Source: Arthrobacter sp. AL12 | GTDB taxonomy: Bacteria; Actinomycetota; Actinomycetes; Actinomycetales; Micrococcaceae | Assembly (NCBI RefSeq): GCF_029960645.1 | Contig: NZ_JASBQY010000002.1 | Coordinates: 134,161-198,160, forward strand | DNA length: 64,000 bases | Direction of reading: 5' to 3' | Part shown: positions 8,210 to 17,987 of the stretch, in pieces | Layout of the letters: every line of letters begins with the position of its first letter | How positions within the stretch are numbered: the stretch's first letter is position 1 | Notes under the pieces: generated by a model | Told to the model about the DNA's origin: nothing | Database searches by the model: none | The model's input: the letters and a program-made list of their open reading frames with translations, nothing else | Made by a program: the position numbers and the translations under genes

Positions 8210-9631
8210 TCAGTCCCGGACGGACCGGGTCAGGCCAAGGAGCCGGGCGAAGATGCCCTCGCCGTCGTCCGCGATGCCGTCATGGTGGAAGTCAGCGGAC
8301 TCCCAGACCTGCAGGCCCCGGACGGCCGCTGCCGTCTCGAGCGACAGCCCGCGGTCGACGTAGATGTCGTCGGTGTAGACGGCAGCGGCCACCGGGACCG
8401 TGTTGAGCGCGAGCCGTTCCGGGTCGTAGAGCGGGGGCCAGTCGTCCTTTTCGGCGAGGCGCCGGGCGACGTCCTGCAGCGGCCGGAGGGCGGTATCCTG
8501 CTCGAAGTACCACGGGTAGACCATTTCGCCGGTGAGCAGCGGCTCGGGGGCCGCGGGGGAGAACTCCGGGAAATCCTGCAGCACCCGCCAGGCGGCCCAG
8601 TCCGTGGACTCGCACTGGCCGTAAATCGACTCGTGCATCAGCGCATAGAGGGGGTTGGCGGCGCGGGACACGAGCCCGCGGACCTGGTCGCGGAACGCGT
8701 CCGAGAGGCGGTCCCCGGCCGGCGTGCTGACGAAGGCATCCTCCAGCAGGTGGTGCAGGGCATCCACCCGGGTGTTCCCGCCCAGGAAGGACCCCACCAT
8801 CTGGAAGCGTTCCACGGTGAGCCGTTCGCCGTCGGGCAGGTATTCCTCCGTGTTCCGGAGGTGCCGGGCGATCCGGGTGACCGCAGCCCGGTCCTCGGGG
8901 TACCGGCCGAAGTATTCGGCGTTGCGGGCCGCCACGCGCGCGAAGGTGGCCCGGTAGACCCGGTCCGCGGGCCCGGCGAGGGGCGCGAGACCGCCGGTGA
9001 TGAGGGCCTCCCGCAGGCCCTCCGGGGCGAAGGAGAGATAGCTGAGGGCACAGAAGCCGCCGTAGCTCTGCCCGTAGATCGTCCACGGCCCGGAGCCCAG
9101 CGCCAGCCGGATGGCCTCGGCGTCGGCGACGATCGAGTCCGCCCGGAAGTGCGCGAGGTAGTCCGCCTGGTCGGCGTCGTTCCCGCGCAGCGGCAGGGTG
9201 TTCCGGTCGACGGCGGCGGACAGGCCGGTGCCGCGCTGGTCCAGCATCAGGATCCGGAAGTCCTTGGCGGCGGCCTTGCTCCACCCGCCGAGCGCCGGGA
9301 GACGGTTGCCGCGTCCGCCCGGGCCGCCCTGCAGGTACAGCAGCCACGGGAGCTCGGCGGCCTCAGCCTCGCTGTGGTCTGTGGAGACGTACTCGCGGGC
9401 AAAGACCGTAATGGTCTCGCCCGCCGGCGCGCCGGCGCCGAAGTGGTCCAAGGGCACTTCGAAATAGTGCTCCGCGGTGCGCATCCCGCGGTATTCGTGC
9501 CGCGCCTTGATGGTGTGCGGGGCGGTCGGCCGTGCGGCCTCCAGCAGGCCGGCGGCAGCGGTCCCGGTCAGGGGCCGGCCCGGCAGGGGAAGGCCCGGCA
9601 GGGGAATGTCAGCCCGGGGCAGGTCAGCCAT
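8210..9631 (-). CDS. Proline iminopeptidase-like alpha/beta hydrolase (family S33)
   Basis: The 473-residue protein has the S33 prolyl aminopeptidase layout: oxyanion-hole block QGGPGG at 101-106, DQRGTG at 131-136, and the nucleophile elbow GQSYGG at 187-192 (Ser189). A lid region follows, with Asp in DDIYVD and His in FHHDG near the C-terminus completing the triad. The family removes N-terminal proline from peptides. There is no signal peptide. The first 25 residues are low-complexity, encoded partly by two 15-bp tandem copies at 9577-9606, and are probably dispensable. The ATG at 9631 overlaps the stop of the upstream acetyltransferase by 8 bp, indicating an operon. Confidence 0.88.
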   Translation of the reverse strand: MADLPRADIPLPGLPLPGRPLTGTAAAGLLEAARPTAPHTIKARHEYRGMRTAEHYFEVPLDHFGAGAPAGETITVFAREYVSTDHSEAEAAELPWLLYLQGGPGGRGNRLPALGGWSKAAAKDFRILMLDQRGTGLSAAVDRNTLPLRGNDADQADYLAHFRADSIVADAEAIRLALGSGPWTIYGQSYGGFCALSYLSFAPEGLREALITGGLAPLAGPADRVYRATFARVAARNAEYFGRYPEDRAAVTRIARHLRNTEEYLPDGERLTVERFQMVGSFLGGNTRVDALHHLLEDAFVSTPAGDRLSDAFRDQVRGLVSRAANPLYALMHESIYGQCESTDWAAWRVLQDFPEFSPAAPEPLLTGEMVYPWYFEQDTALRPLQDVARRLAEKDDWPPLYDPERLALNTVPVAAAVYTDDIYVDRGLSLETAAAVRGLQVWESADFHHDGIADDGEGIFARLLGLTRSVRD

Positions 9632-10124
9632 GGGCGTGGACTTCCCGCGCGGCCGCGAAGGCTTCCAGGGCGGCGCCGGTCAGCCGGAAGGTGGACCATT
9701 CCTCCATCGGGCTGGCCCCCAGCCTCTTGTAGAAATTGATGGAGGGCTCGTTCCAGTCCAGGACGCTCCACTCGACGCGGGCGTAGCCGCGGTCGACGGC
9801 GGTCGCGGCGAGATGCTGCAGGAGCGCCTTGCCATGGCCTTCGCCCCGGGCCTCGGGGCGCACGTACAGGTCCTCGAGGTAGATGCCGTGGACGCCTTCC
9901 CAGGTGGAGTAGTTCAGGAACCAGAGGGCGAAGCCCCGGACCTCGCCGGCCTCGTTCTCGGCCATCGCCGCGAACACCCGCGGGTGTTCACCGAACAGCA
10001 CCCCGGCAAGCATCTCCGGGGTGTTCCGGACAGCGTCCGGCTCCTTCTCGTAGACGGCGAGGTCATGGATCATCTGCAGGATATCGGGGACATCGTTCGC
10101 CGTCGCGGGCCGGATTACACTCAT
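9624..10124 (-). CDS. GNAT acetyltransferase, diamine/thialysine (SSAT-like) type
   Basis: The 166-residue protein matches the spermidine/spermine or thialysine acetyltransferase subgroup: MIHDLAVYEKEPD near 18-30, then the acetyl-CoA block LEDLYVRPEARGEGHGKAL at 83-101, and a C-terminal NFYKRLGA typical of GNAT proteins. It probably acetylates a small amine such as a polyamine or a lysine analogue; the exact substrate is an inference from the family. It is the upstream member of a coupled pair with the iminopeptidase-like hydrolase (8-bp overlap). Confidence 0.87.
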   Translation of the reverse strand: MSVIRPATANDVPDILQMIHDLAVYEKEPDAVRNTPEMLAGVLFGEHPRVFAAMAENEAGEVRGFALWFLNYSTWEGVHGIYLEDLYVRPEARGEGHGKALLQHLAATAVDRGYARVEWSVLDWNEPSINFYKRLGASPMEEWSTFRLTGAALEAFAAAREVHAHG

Positions 10125-10176
10125 CCCCCGAGTTTACTAGCGCCGGGCCGCTGATGCCGCTCCGGTTCCCGGACCG

Positions 10177-12723
10177 TCAGAGCCGGTTCACGTCCGTGAC
10201 CCGGACGACGGCGGTTCCGGTCTCGTCCGAGGCCCCGAGGTCCACCTCCGCGGAGATGCCCCAGTCATGGTTCCCGGCCGGATCCTCGAAGATCTGCCGG
10301 ACCTTCCAGCGGCCCGGCTCATCGGTGATGATCAGCAGACCCGGGCCGCGGGCGTCCGGGCCGGTGCCGATGTCGTCGTGTTCGTCGAAGTAGTCATCCA
10401 GCACGTCCTCCCACCGTTCGGCATCCCAGCCGGAACCGGCGTCGAGCTCGCCGAGGGCGGTGGCGTCCTCGTCCGCGAAGAGCTCCACCCGGCGGAACAT
10501 CTCATTGCGGACCATCACACGGAAGGCGCGGACGTTGGAGGTCAGCGACGGCGGCGGCGGCGGGGGAGCGTCGTGCGGCGTCGGCGCCTTGCCGGAGGTC
10601 AGCTCCTCCCACTCATCGAGCAGGCTGGAGTCGACCTGGCGGACCAGCTCGCCGAGCCACGCGATGAGGTCCTCGAGGTCTTCGCGGAGGGCGTCCTGCG
10701 GGACGGTCTGCCGCAGCGCCTTGAAACCGTCGGCAAGGTAGCGCAGCACAATGCCCTCGGAACGGGCCAGTCCGTAGAACTGGACGAACTCGCCGAAGTT
10801 CATCGCCCGTTCGTACATGTCCCGGACGATGGACTTGGGCGCGAGTTCGAAGTCGCCGATCCACGGGGCGGCCCGGCGGTAGACATCGAACGCCTCGCCG
10901 AGGAGCTCCGCGAGCGGCTGCGGGTAGCTGACTTCCTCCAGCATGGCCATGCGCTGGTCGTAGTCGATGCCGTCGGCCTTCATCGCCCCGATCGCGTCGC
11001 CGCGCGCCTTCTTCAGCTGCGCGGAGAGGATCTGCCGGGGCTTCTCCAGCGTGGACTCAATCACGGACACGACGTCAAGGGCGTACGACGGCGACTCCGG
11101 ATCCAGCAGCTCCAGTGCCGCGAGGGCGAAGGGTGACAGCGGCTGGTTCAGGGCGAAGTTGGCCTGCAGATGGACCGTCAGGCGGACCGTGCGGCCGTCC
11201 GCTCCCTGCTCCTGCGGCGGAATCCGTTCCACGACCCCGGCGGCCAGGAGCTCCCGGTAGATGCCCAGGGCCTTCTTCATGAGCTGCAGCTGGGAGGAAC
11301 GCGGCTCGTGGTTTTCGGTCAGCAGGCGGCGGGCGGCCTTGAACGGATCGCCCGGGCGTTCCATCAGGTTCATCAGCATCGCGTGGGTCACGCTGAAGCT
11401 GGAGGTCAGTGGATCCGGGACCGAGTCGACGAGGCGCTTGTAGGTCGGTTCGCCCCAGGACACGAAGCCCTCGGGCGGTTTCTTCTTGACCACCTGGCGG
11501 AGCTTCTTCTGGTCGTCGCCGAACTTGGCCGTGGCTTTCGCCATGGCCTTGACGTTCTCCGTGACATGTTCCGGGGCCTGCACCACGACGGTCCCGGCGG
11601 TGTCGTAGCCGGCCCGCCCGGCGCGGCCGGCGATCTGGTGGAACTCCCGGGAGTTCAGCAGCCGGGTGCGGACGCCGTCGTACTTGCTCAGCGCCGTGAG
11701 CAGCACGGTGCGGATGGGGACGTTGATGCCCACGCCGAGGGTGTCGGTACCGCAAATAACCTTCAGCAGCCCGGCCTGGGCGAGCTGTTCCACGAGCCGG
11801 CGGTATTTGGGCAGCATGCCGGCGTGGTGGACGCCGATGCCGTGCCGGACCAGCCGGTTGAGCGTCTTGCCGAAACCGGCCGCGAAGCGGAAACCGGCGA
11901 TCAGCTCGGCGATCTTGTCCTTCTCCTCGCGGGTGCAGACGTTGACGCTCATCAGGTTCTGGGCCCGGTCGATCGCCTCCACCTGGCTGAAGTGCACCAC
12001 GTAGACGGGGACCTGCTTCGTGGCGAGGAGTTCCTCGAGCGTCTCGTGCACGGGCGTCTGCTCGTAGTAGTAGTGCAGCGGGATGGGCCGCTCCGCCGAA
12101 CTGACGGTCGTTGTCGGCCGTCCGGTCAGCTCGGTGATGCCGGCCTCAAACCGGCTCATGTCGCCGAGCGTGGCGGACATCAGCAGGTACTGCGCCTGGG
12201 GGAGTTCCAGCAGCGGGACCTGCCAGGCCCAGCCGCGCTGCGGGTCGGAGTAGAAGTGGAATTCGTCCATGATGACGGCGCCCAGCTCGGCGGCCGCACC
12301 TTCACGGAGGGCGATGTTGGCCAGGATTTCCGCCGTGCAGCAGATGATCGGGGCGTCCTGGTTGACGCCGGAGTCGCCGGTGATCATACCCACGTTCTCG
12401 GCGCCGAAGATCTCGCACAGGGCGAAGAACTTCTCCGAGACGAGGGCCTTGATCGGTGCGGTGTAGTAACTGCGCTGTCCGCGGGCCATGGCCTGGAAGT
12501 GCACCGCGATCGCGACGAGGGACTTCCCCGAGCCCGTGGGCGTCGCCAGGATGACATTGGCACCCGCGGCGAGCTCCATGACGGCCTCGTCCTGGGCGGT
12601 GTACAGGGCCAGCCCGCGGGTTTCCGTCCACTCGACAAAGCGGGTGTAGAGCTCGTCCGGGTCCAGACCGGCCGGGCCGGGGACTCGGGCGGCCGGGGCG
12701 GGGAGCTGATCAACAAGTTTCAT
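10177..12723 (-). CDS. DEAD/DEAH-box RNA helicase with C-terminal DUF3516
   Basis: The 848-residue protein is an SF2 helicase. It has Walker A ATPTGSGKS at 60-68, motif II DEFH at 153-156, motif III SAT at 183-185, and motif VI QIAGRAGRAG at 363-372. The last 400 or so residues form the actinobacterial DUF3516 region, ending with a beta-rich tail. Homologues are conserved in Actinobacteria and are related to Ski2-like RNA helicases, so an RNA-processing role is inferred. Pro- and acid-rich linkers are present near 700-720. It is monocistronic; the gap to the next minus-strand gene is 52 bp with no evident promoter. Confidence 0.92.
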   Translation of the reverse strand: MKLVDQLPAPAARVPGPAGLDPDELYTRFVEWTETRGLALYTAQDEAVMELAAGANVILATPTGSGKSLVAIAVHFQAMARGQRSYYTAPIKALVSEKFFALCEIFGAENVGMITGDSGVNQDAPIICCTAEILANIALREGAAAELGAVIMDEFHFYSDPQRGWAWQVPLLELPQAQYLLMSATLGDMSRFEAGITELTGRPTTTVSSAERPIPLHYYYEQTPVHETLEELLATKQVPVYVVHFSQVEAIDRAQNLMSVNVCTREEKDKIAELIAGFRFAAGFGKTLNRLVRHGIGVHHAGMLPKYRRLVEQLAQAGLLKVICGTDTLGVGINVPIRTVLLTALSKYDGVRTRLLNSREFHQIAGRAGRAGYDTAGTVVVQAPEHVTENVKAMAKATAKFGDDQKKLRQVVKKKPPEGFVSWGEPTYKRLVDSVPDPLTSSFSVTHAMLMNLMERPGDPFKAARRLLTENHEPRSSQLQLMKKALGIYRELLAAGVVERIPPQEQGADGRTVRLTVHLQANFALNQPLSPFALAALELLDPESPSYALDVVSVIESTLEKPRQILSAQLKKARGDAIGAMKADGIDYDQRMAMLEEVSYPQPLAELLGEAFDVYRRAAPWIGDFELAPKSIVRDMYERAMNFGEFVQFYGLARSEGIVLRYLADGFKALRQTVPQDALREDLEDLIAWLGELVRQVDSSLLDEWEELTSGKAPTPHDAPPPPPPSLTSNVRAFRVMVRNEMFRRVELFADEDATALGELDAGSGWDAERWEDVLDDYFDEHDDIGTGPDARGPGLLIITDEPGRWKVRQIFEDPAGNHDWGISAEVDLGASDETGTAVVRVTDVNRL

Positions 12724-12865
12724 TGCTCACCAGCTTAGTGGCCGGAGCCGCGGCCACAGGCTGTGCCCGGGGCCGGTGCGCCAGGGTCGCGCGCCTCCTG
12801 GGCTGCCGTTCCCGCCGGGGTTACGCTTCGGACGTCGCGTCGTTCGCCGGTGACTGGAGGAAGCA

Positions 12866-13645
12866 GTGAAATGGGATCCCGCCACGTACGTGCAGTTCGG
12901 GGACTACCGGGACAGGCCGTACTTTGACCTGACGGCCCGGGTCCATGCGGACGCGCCCCGCCAGATCGTCGACCTCGGCTGCGGTCCCGGCAACCTGACG
13001 GCCACCCTCGCCGAGCGCTGGCCCCTGGCCCGGGTCACCGGTCTGGACTCCTCCGCGGAAATGCTGGCCCGGGCTGTCGGCCAGGCGGAGCGGCTGCCCA
13101 ATCTGTCCTTCGGCGAGGCGGACATCGCTGGCTGGATGCCCGCCGCGGACACGGACGTCGTCGTCACCAACGCCGCGCTGCAGTGGGTTCCGGGCCACCG
13201 GGACATGCTGGCGCGCTGGCTCGCGGCGCTCCGGCCCGGCGCCTGGTTCGCGCTGCAGGTCCCCGGGAACTTCAATTCGCCCTCGCACACGCTGATGCGC
13301 GGGCTGGCGGAGTCCGCGGCGTGGTCGGGACGTCTCGCCGGGGTGCTGCGCCACGAGGACGTTGTGGGCGAGCCGGACGATTACCTGGCCATCATGCTCG
13401 ACGGCGGCTGCGACGCGGACGCGTGGGAGACGACGTACTTCCAGCTCCTCCCCGGAGCGGACCCCGTCCTGGAGTGGGTGCGCGGCACCGGACTCCGGCC
13501 CGTGCTCGCTGCACTGTCCGCCGCGGACGCCCGTGAGTTTGAAGCCGAATACGCGGCGTTGCTGGCGGAGGCCTACCCGGCCGGGCCGTATGGGACGGTG
13601 TTCCCGTTCCGGCGGATCTTCGCCGTGGCCCGGAAGCGGGGCTGA
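12866..13645 (+). CDS. tam: Trans-aconitate 2-methyltransferase
   Basis: The 259-residue class I SAM-dependent methyltransferase has motif I VDLGCGPGNLT at 35-45 and the N-terminal MKWDPATYVQFGDYRDRP block characteristic of Tam. Tam methylates trans-aconitate, an inhibitory by-product of the citric-acid cycle. The GTG start at 12866 has GGAGG at 12856-12860, spaced 5 nt. The product is cytosolic. It stands alone between the helicase gene (divergent) and the ABC exporter operon. Confidence 0.9.
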   Translation: MKWDPATYVQFGDYRDRPYFDLTARVHADAPRQIVDLGCGPGNLTATLAERWPLARVTGLDSSAEMLARAVGQAERLPNLSFGEADIAGWMPAADTDVVVTNAALQWVPGHRDMLARWLAALRPGAWFALQVPGNFNSPSHTLMRGLAESAAWSGRLAGVLRHEDVVGEPDDYLAIMLDGGCDADAWETTYFQLLPGADPVLEWVRGTGLRPVLAALSAADAREFEAEYAALLAEAYPAGPYGTVFPFRRIFAVARKRG

Positions 13646-13698
13646 TCCGCAGCCGTGGTTCCGGACCGGCGTGACAGGCCGGACAGCGTATGACTGCG

Positions 13699-13724
13699 AA
13701 GCACAGTGTGAGGGTGCTTACAAT
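13699..13724 (+). promoter_or_regulatory. Promoter and operator candidate of the ABC exporter operon
   Basis: A -10 box TACAAT lies at 13719-13724. An inverted repeat AAGCAC-N9-GTGCTT at 13699-13719 overlaps its first base. The spacing would suit a dimeric GntR repressor such as the one encoded third in this operon. No clear -35 is visible, and binding is not demonstrated. Confidence 0.4.
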
Positions 13725-13794
13725 GTCGAGGCAGCGTGGGGGCGGCTGCCTTGGTCAATCCCGATCCGTGCCCTGACGTAGCGATGGAGGTTCG

Positions 13795-15522
13795 GTGCTT
13801 ATTGGGCTGACGGGCCGGCTGTTGGCCGACCACAAAGGGGCCGTGCTGGCCATCGTGGTGCTGCAGCTCGTGCAGACGACCGCGAACCTCCTCCTCCCCA
13901 CCCTGAACGCGGCCATCATTGACAACGGGATCGTCCGCGGCGACATCCCGGCGATCCTGAACCTGGGTTCCTGGATGGCTGCAATCGCCTGCGCGCAGGT
14001 GGCGGCGGCGATCGCCGCCGGGTATCTCGGCGCCGTCGTGGCGATGGAGCTCGGCCGCAAACTGCGCGAGGACCTCTTTGCCAGGGTGCAGTCCCTGTCC
14101 TCCCAGGAAGCCGGAGCCTTCGGCGCCGCCAGCCTCGTCACCCGGGCCACGAACGACGTCGCGCAGATCCAGAACCTCATGGTCCTCGTGTTCACGATGC
14201 TGGTCGCGGCGCCGGCCATCTTCATCGGCGGCATAGTGCTCGCCGTGCACCAGGACATCGCGTTGTCCGGCATCGTCGTCGCGGTCATTCCGGTGCTCGC
14301 GGTGATCATGGTCCTGATCGTGCGCCGCCTGGTCCCGCTGTACCGGCAGGGCCAGGAACTCATCGACCGGATCAGCAGGGTGCTGCGCGAGCAGATCATC
14401 GGCGCCAACGTCATCCGGGGCTTCGTCCGCCAGGGGCACGAGATACGGCGCTTCGACGGGGCCAACCGGGACCTGACCCGGAACAACCTGCGTTCCGCGC
14501 TGCTCGTCGCCGGAATGATGCCGCTGATCATGCTCGTGGTCAATCTGTCCTCAGTCGGTGTGGTCTGGTTCGGCGGGCACCGGATCCAGTCCGGTGACAT
14601 GCGGCTGGGGGCGCTGACGGCGTTCATCGCCTACATCCTGCAGATCCTGATCGCGATCATGATGGCGATGTACGTCTTCATGACGGCGCCCCGCGCGGCA
14701 GCCTGCGCGGAGCGGATCCAGGCCGTCCTGGACACGGCGCCGGCAATCACGGACGGCCCGGGCGGAGCGGCTCCCGAGGGCACTGCCGTGGAGTTCAGCG
14801 ACGTGTCCTTCGCATACCCGGGCGCCGAGGCCCCGGTCCTCGACGGCGTCAGCTTCACGGCTGCTCCCGGGACCGTGACGGCGGTCATCGGCGCCACCGG
14901 CTGCGGTAAGACCACCCTGCTGAACCTGCTGCCCAGGTTCCTGGAGGCCACCGCCGGGCACATCCGCATCGGCGGATGCGATGTCCGCAGCCTGCCCCTG
15001 GCAGCGCTGCGGAGCATGGTCGCCGTCGTTCCCCAGCATTCGTACTTGTTCTCCGGAACGCTCGCCGGAAATCTGAGGATGGCGGCGCCCGCGGCGACGG
15101 ACAAGGATCTGTGGCAGGCGCTGGACACCGCCCAGGCCGCGGAGTTTGTCCGGGAACTGCCGCTGGGCCTGGAGTCACCGGTGAGCCAGGGCGGCACGAA
15201 TTTCTCCGGCGGTCAGCGGCAGCGGCTGTGCATGGCGCGGGCGCTGCTCCGCCGGGCACCCGTCTACCTGTTCGATGACAGCTTCTCAGCGCTGGATTAC
15301 GGCACCGACTACCGGCTCCGCGAGGCGATGGCGCCGCTGCTGCACAAGGCCACCGTCCTGATCGTCGCCGAACGGGTCGCCACGATCGTGGACGCCGGAC
15401 TGATCCTGGTCCTCGAAGACGGCCGGGTCGTGGCGCAGGGAACACATCTGGAGCTGATGGCGTCGTCGCCGAGCTACCAGGAAATCGCGGCGTCGCAGCT
15501 GGTGCCGGAGGAAACCCTGTGA
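13795..15522 (+). CDS. ABC exporter half-transporter, subunit A (degenerate ATP site)
   Basis: The 575-residue protein has six membrane segments (residues 1-310) fused to an ATPase domain. Walker A is GATGCGKTT near 363 and the signature is FSGGQRQRL. Walker B reads VYLFDDSFSALD, so the catalytic Glu is Asp. This is the pattern of the degenerate-site subunit in heterodimeric exporters such as TM287/288. The GTG at 13795 has GGAGG at 13786-13790. Its stop overlaps the next start by 4 bp (GTGA). The substrate is probably a drug or lipid-like compound, but it cannot be deduced. Confidence 0.92.
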   Translation: MLIGLTGRLLADHKGAVLAIVVLQLVQTTANLLLPTLNAAIIDNGIVRGDIPAILNLGSWMAAIACAQVAAAIAAGYLGAVVAMELGRKLREDLFARVQSLSSQEAGAFGAASLVTRATNDVAQIQNLMVLVFTMLVAAPAIFIGGIVLAVHQDIALSGIVVAVIPVLAVIMVLIVRRLVPLYRQGQELIDRISRVLREQIIGANVIRGFVRQGHEIRRFDGANRDLTRNNLRSALLVAGMMPLIMLVVNLSSVGVVWFGGHRIQSGDMRLGALTAFIAYILQILIAIMMAMYVFMTAPRAAACAERIQAVLDTAPAITDGPGGAAPEGTAVEFSDVSFAYPGAEAPVLDGVSFTAAPGTVTAVIGATGCGKTTLLNLLPRFLEATAGHIRIGGCDVRSLPLAALRSMVAVVPQHSYLFSGTLAGNLRMAAPAATDKDLWQALDTAQAAEFVRELPLGLESPVSQGGTNFSGGQRQRLCMARALLRRAPVYLFDDSFSALDYGTDYRLREAMAPLLHKATVLIVAERVATIVDAGLILVLEDGRVVAQGTHLELMASSPSYQEIAASQLVPEETL

Positions 15523-17546
15523 CCCGTGAACCGGCGCTCGACGCCGGGACCGACGCCGGGACTGACGCGCCCGCCGTCCGTGACGCCCGGGACCACCCCC
15601 TGGTGGACGCGCCCTCCGGCGGACGCAACAAACCCTTCCCGGTGGTGTCCCCTGGGGACACCGCCGGGAAGGGCGCCCGGTTCCGCTGGCGTACCGCCGG
15701 ACGGCTGCTCGGGCTGCTGCGGCCATCGAAGTGGCGGATGGCTTGCGTCATCGCCGCCACCTGCGCCTTTGTGATGCTCAATGTGGCGGCGCCGAAAATA
15801 CTGGGGGACGCCACCGACGTCGTCGTCGAGGGCGTGGTCGGCGGATCCTTCGACCAGGAGAAACTGGGGGTCCTGCTGGCGGCGGTGTCCATCATGTATC
15901 TGGGGGCTTCCCTCTTCAGCTGGATCCACGGAGCCTTGACGGCCGTGGCGGTGCAGCGCCTGGGCTACGGGCTGAGGGCCTCGGTGGAGGAGAAGCTGCA
16001 CGTCCTGCCGTCCAGCCACTTTGACGTCCAGCACCGCGGGGACGTGCTGAGCCGCGCCACGAACGACGTCGACAACATCGCCCAGGCCCTCAACCAGCTC
16101 CTCAACCAGCTGATCCTGTCGCTGCTGATGCTCTCCGGGGCCCTGGCCATGATGCTGTGGCTCTCCCCGGTCCTGGCCGTGATCGCGCTGGTCTCGGTCC
16201 CGGTGTCCACCCTCATCACCGTTCTGGTGGCCCGGCAGTCCCAGGCCCATTTCACCGAGCAGTGGGGGAGCACCGGCGAGCTGAACGCCCAGCTGGAGGA
16301 GTTCTTCACCGGCCACGAGGTCATCAAGGCCTTCGGGCAGCAGGAGGCGGCCGCGGCCACTTTCAAGGACGGCAACGACAAGCTGTGCCGTGCCAGTGCC
16401 CGCGCCCAGTACGTGTCCGGCGTCGTGCAGCCCCTCATGGTCCTGGTGTCCAACCTCAACTACGTCGCGGTCGCCGTCGTCGGCGCGCTCCAGGTCCTGT
16501 CCGGCGCCCTGACCCTTGGCGGCCTGCAGGCGTTCTTCCAGTTCAGCAGGCTCTTCAGCCAGCCGATGGGACAGATCGGCGGCATGCTGACGATCATGCA
16601 GTCCTGCCTCGTGTCGGCCGGGCGGGTCTTTGAGCTCCTTGACGCACCGGAGATCACGCCGGAAGCGGCCCCGCGCCCGGCGGCCCGGACGGCGGCGGGT
16701 GCGGCGGGCGGTGCAGCCGGGGCCTCCACTGCGGCGACCGCCGTCGGGCATGCCGAAGCCGGGGTGCCGGCGGCCGGGCGCGCCGGCCGGGTCACGTTTG
16801 AGCGGGTCACCTTCGGCTACCGGCCCGGCTCGCCCGTGGTCCGGGACCTGTCCTTTGCCGTGGAGCCGGGCCAGACCGTGGCGATCGTGGGGCACACCGG
16901 CGCCGGCAAGACCACTGTGGTGAACCTCCTGATGCGGTTCTACGACCTGGATTCCGGCCGGATTACGGTCGACGGGGCGGATATCGCGGAGCTCCGGCGG
17001 GATGAGCTGCGGGCCAATTTCGGCACAGTGCTGCAGGACACGTGGCTGTTCACCGGAACCATCCGGGACAACATCGAGTACGGCCGCCCCGGCGCGGGCG
17101 ACACCGAAATTGTCGCCGCGGCGCAGGCCAGCCACGTGGACCAGTTCGTCCGGGCCCTGCCTTGCGGCTACGCCACGATGCTCGGGAACGACGGCGACTC
17201 GCTGAGCCGCGGCCAGCGCCAGCTGATCTCGATCGCCAGGGCGCACCTGGCCGGGCGCAGCATCCTGGTCCTCGACGAGGCCACCAGTTCCGTGGACAGC
17301 CGCACCGAGGCGCAGATCCGGCAGGCCATGCGGCGGCTCCGGCAGGGACGCACCAGCTTCGTGATAGCCCACCGCTTGTCCACCGTCCGGGACGCTGATC
17401 TAATTCTCGTCATGGACCAAGGACGGATCGTTGAACAGGGCACCCACCGGCAACTCATGGCCAGGGGCGGGCTGTACCCGAATCTGTACGAGGCGCAGTT
17501 CGCCCGCCGCGAACACCGCAAGCACACCCAGGAGCCCGGACAGTGA
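15519..17546 (+). CDS. ABC exporter half-transporter, subunit B (canonical Walker B)
   Basis: The 675-residue partner of subunit A starts with a hydrophilic extension of about 45 residues rich in Asp/Ala/Thr, followed by six membrane segments and an ATPase domain. An Ala/Gly-rich linker (about 385-425) precedes the ATPase domain. Walker A is GHTGAGKTT and Walker B is SILVLDEATSSVD with the catalytic Glu. The signature is LSRGQ rather than LSGGQ. With subunit A's Asp, this places both defects in the same composite ATP site, as expected for a heterodimer. It is coupled to its neighbours by GTGA overlaps at both ends. Confidence 0.92.
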   Translation: MTREPALDAGTDAGTDAPAVRDARDHPLVDAPSGGRNKPFPVVSPGDTAGKGARFRWRTAGRLLGLLRPSKWRMACVIAATCAFVMLNVAAPKILGDATDVVVEGVVGGSFDQEKLGVLLAAVSIMYLGASLFSWIHGALTAVAVQRLGYGLRASVEEKLHVLPSSHFDVQHRGDVLSRATNDVDNIAQALNQLLNQLILSLLMLSGALAMMLWLSPVLAVIALVSVPVSTLITVLVARQSQAHFTEQWGSTGELNAQLEEFFTGHEVIKAFGQQEAAAATFKDGNDKLCRASARAQYVSGVVQPLMVLVSNLNYVAVAVVGALQVLSGALTLGGLQAFFQFSRLFSQPMGQIGGMLTIMQSCLVSAGRVFELLDAPEITPEAAPRPAARTAAGAAGGAAGASTAATAVGHAEAGVPAAGRAGRVTFERVTFGYRPGSPVVRDLSFAVEPGQTVAIVGHTGAGKTTVVNLLMRFYDLDSGRITVDGADIAELRRDELRANFGTVLQDTWLFTGTIRDNIEYGRPGAGDTEIVAAAQASHVDQFVRALPCGYATMLGNDGDSLSRGQRQLISIARAHLAGRSILVLDEATSSVDSRTEAQIRQAMRRLRQGRTSFVIAHRLSTVRDADLILVMDQGRIVEQGTHRQLMARGGLYPNLYEAQFARREHRKHTQEPGQ

Positions 17547-17935
17547 CCCCCACCGAGACGTCCATCACACCGTTCCCGGGTGCCTGGCGGCCCAACCCGG
17601 GCAGCTCCGTCCCGCTGTTCGAACAGCTCCGGCTCAGCATTATTGAACGGGCGGACAACGGCACCCTGGCGCCCGGGACCAAGCTTCCTGCCGTCCGGAG
17701 CCTGGCCGGCGAGCTGGGCGTCGCCCCGCATACCGTGGCCCGTGCCTACAAGGAACTGGAGGCTGCCGGCGTTGTGCTGACCAGGGGCCGGAACGGGACG
17801 GTGGTCTGCGCCCGGGACGAGGCCTGGAGTTCCCTCTCCGCTGCCGCCGCCGAGTTCGCCGCCGCAGCAAAGGCCCGGGGCGCCAGCTTCGCCGAGGCCG
17901 TGCAACTGCTCGCCGCCGCCTACGACCGCGAGTAG
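17543..17935 (+). CDS. GntR family transcriptional regulator (YtrA-like)
   Basis: The 130-residue protein has an N-terminal winged helix ([19 protein letters not shown], then [29 protein letters not shown] at about 48-76) and only a short helical C-terminal tail. This is the architecture of YtrA-subfamily GntR regulators, which commonly sit in and repress ABC-transporter operons. The GTG start overlaps the stop of exporter subunit B (GTGA), making it the third gene of the operon and a likely autoregulator. A promoter-proximal inverted repeat at 13699-13719 is a candidate operator. Confidence 0.9.
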   Translation: MTPTETSITPFPGAWRPNPGSSVPLFEQLRLSIIERADNGTLAPGTKLPAVRSLAGELGVAPHTVARAYKELEAAGVVLTRGRNGTVVCARDEAWSSLSAAAAEFAAAAKARGASFAEAVQLLAAAYDRE

Positions 17936-17987
17936 CGCACCATCAACGCACCGGGCGGCCTGGCCCGCCCGGCGGCCCGGCCGGAAA

